64,000 bases of DNA from Gracilimonas sp. (lineage in GTDB: Bacteria; Bacteroidota; Rhodothermia; Balneolales; Balneolaceae): contig NZ_JAEPPI010000001.1 of the NCBI RefSeq assembly GCF_017641085.1, forward strand, positions 186,001 through 250,000. The letters run 5' to 3'. The position numbers were made by a program, and so were the translations under genes. The notes beneath the pieces are model-generated. The model saw nothing but the letters and a program-made list of their open reading frames with translations. It was not told the origin of the DNA and searched no databases. This document shows, piece by piece, positions 63,563-64,000 of this stretch; position 1 is the stretch's first letter; each line of letters begins with the position of its first letter.

Positions 63563-63723
63563 TAGCTTTATCAGGTTGCACCACTATGTCAAAACAGGGT
63601 AAACAACTTTTAATTTAATATTAATATCTAAAGATCAGCGGGTTTAAACTCTTTAATTCTTTTTTACAATATAATTTGTATTATTACACCTCTGGAGGGT
63701 AGAAGAGTAGAATACAATAATAC

Positions 63724-64000
63724 ATGATGAAAAATAAAATATTCGAGCACAAGAGCTTTTTTAAAGGGGTTGCAGACATCGTTATTTGGACAGGAATCAC
63801 ACTTCTGGCCTTTTTACTACGCTTGGATGGAGACTTAAGTGGGTATCTCACTACAGCACTTCTAGCTACCGGAATTCTTTTCTTAGTCAAATTCGCGCTT
63901 ATTTATTATATGGGCAGTTATCGGCAATCGTGGAGAAATACCGGCTTCAATGACATTTTTCATATTGTGGCAATGGTGTCTATTCTGACGGTTCCCTATA
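63724..64000 (+). CDS. Membrane-bound CapD/PglF-type nucleoside-diphosphate-sugar dehydratase (partial)
   Basis: The first 92 residues lie in the window. The N-terminal part has several membrane helices (VIWTGITLLAFLLRL, LLATGILFLVKFALIYYMGSYRQSWR) with the GSYRQSWR motif typical of the CapD/FlaA1/PglF/WbpM N-terminal region. The SDR domain lies beyond the window. Composition returns to that of the core genome, so this gene is probably the conserved right border of the locus. A 4,6-dehydratase here could supply the NulO or bacillosamine precursor. Confidence 0.8.
   Translation, partial: MMKNKIFEHKSFFKGVADIVIWTGITLLAFLLRLDGDLSGYLTTALLATGILFLVKFALIYYMGSYRQSWRNTGFNDIFHIVAMVSILTVPY

Overview
The window looks like the chromosome of a free-living Bacteroidota-type bacterium, most likely of the Balneolaceae/Rhodothermia side. 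The evidence is family-level: an SdhC-SdhA-SdhB operon of the Bacteroidota layout, a type III pantothenate kinase, DUF4296 and DUF1460 proteins, many short outer-membrane or lipoprotein genes, weak Shine-Dalgarno sequences, and moderate GC. No rRNA, tRNA, phage, transposase or CRISPR array was seen. Species cannot be assigned from reading alone.

Layout. 1-4.2 kb: end of a yicC-like gene, then a carbamoyltransferase followed by SxtK-like and SxtJ-like small membrane proteins and an outer-membrane beta-barrel. 4.2-11.6 kb: a minus-strand block (msrB, DUF1460 amidase, ftsH, phosphohexomutase, SGNH-TPR protein, PduO-type adenosyltransferase). 11.6-17.6 kb: alpha/beta hydrolase, YigZ, and the succinate dehydrogenase operon, which carries a GxxExxY-gene element between sdhC and sdhA and a short relative of it between sdhA and sdhB. 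17.6-28.5 kb: metabolic and envelope genes (class V aminotransferase, fasciclin protein, GH114-like protein, recQ, coaX, udk, amidase) plus a four-helix-bundle gene inside an inverted-repeat element behind recQ. 28.7-36.9 kb: a 1007-residue P-loop ATPase coupled to an MscS channel, a GIY-YIG gene bracketed by palindromic repeats, pdxH, a VapBC-like pair and trmB. 36.9-44.5 kb: tetR-fadE and a Wzz-like gene, separated by long gene-free stretches packed with several families of dispersed palindromic repeats.

44.5-64 kb is a surface-polysaccharide locus: a winged-helix regulator, sugar-nucleotide SDR and dehydrogenase genes, a nonulosonic (legionaminic-type) acid set (NeuC/LegG, LegC, a sugar formyltransferase, NeuB/LegI, a PtmE-like guanylyltransferase, NeuA/LegF), Wzy and Wzx, two glutamine-dependent asparagine-synthase homologues, glycosyltransferases, an HpcH/HpaI-type aldolase, a PglC-like initiating transferase, and the start of a membrane-bound CapD/PglF-type dehydratase. 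From about 45.9 to 63.6 kb the DNA is clearly more AT-rich than both sides and the genes overlap head to tail, as expected for an exchanged polysaccharide cassette. The most notable points are (i) small passenger genes sitting without transposase inside paired repeats directly behind host stop codons, (ii) the ATPase-MscS pair, and (iii) the predicted N-formylated nonulosonic acid pathway with amidation enzymes.
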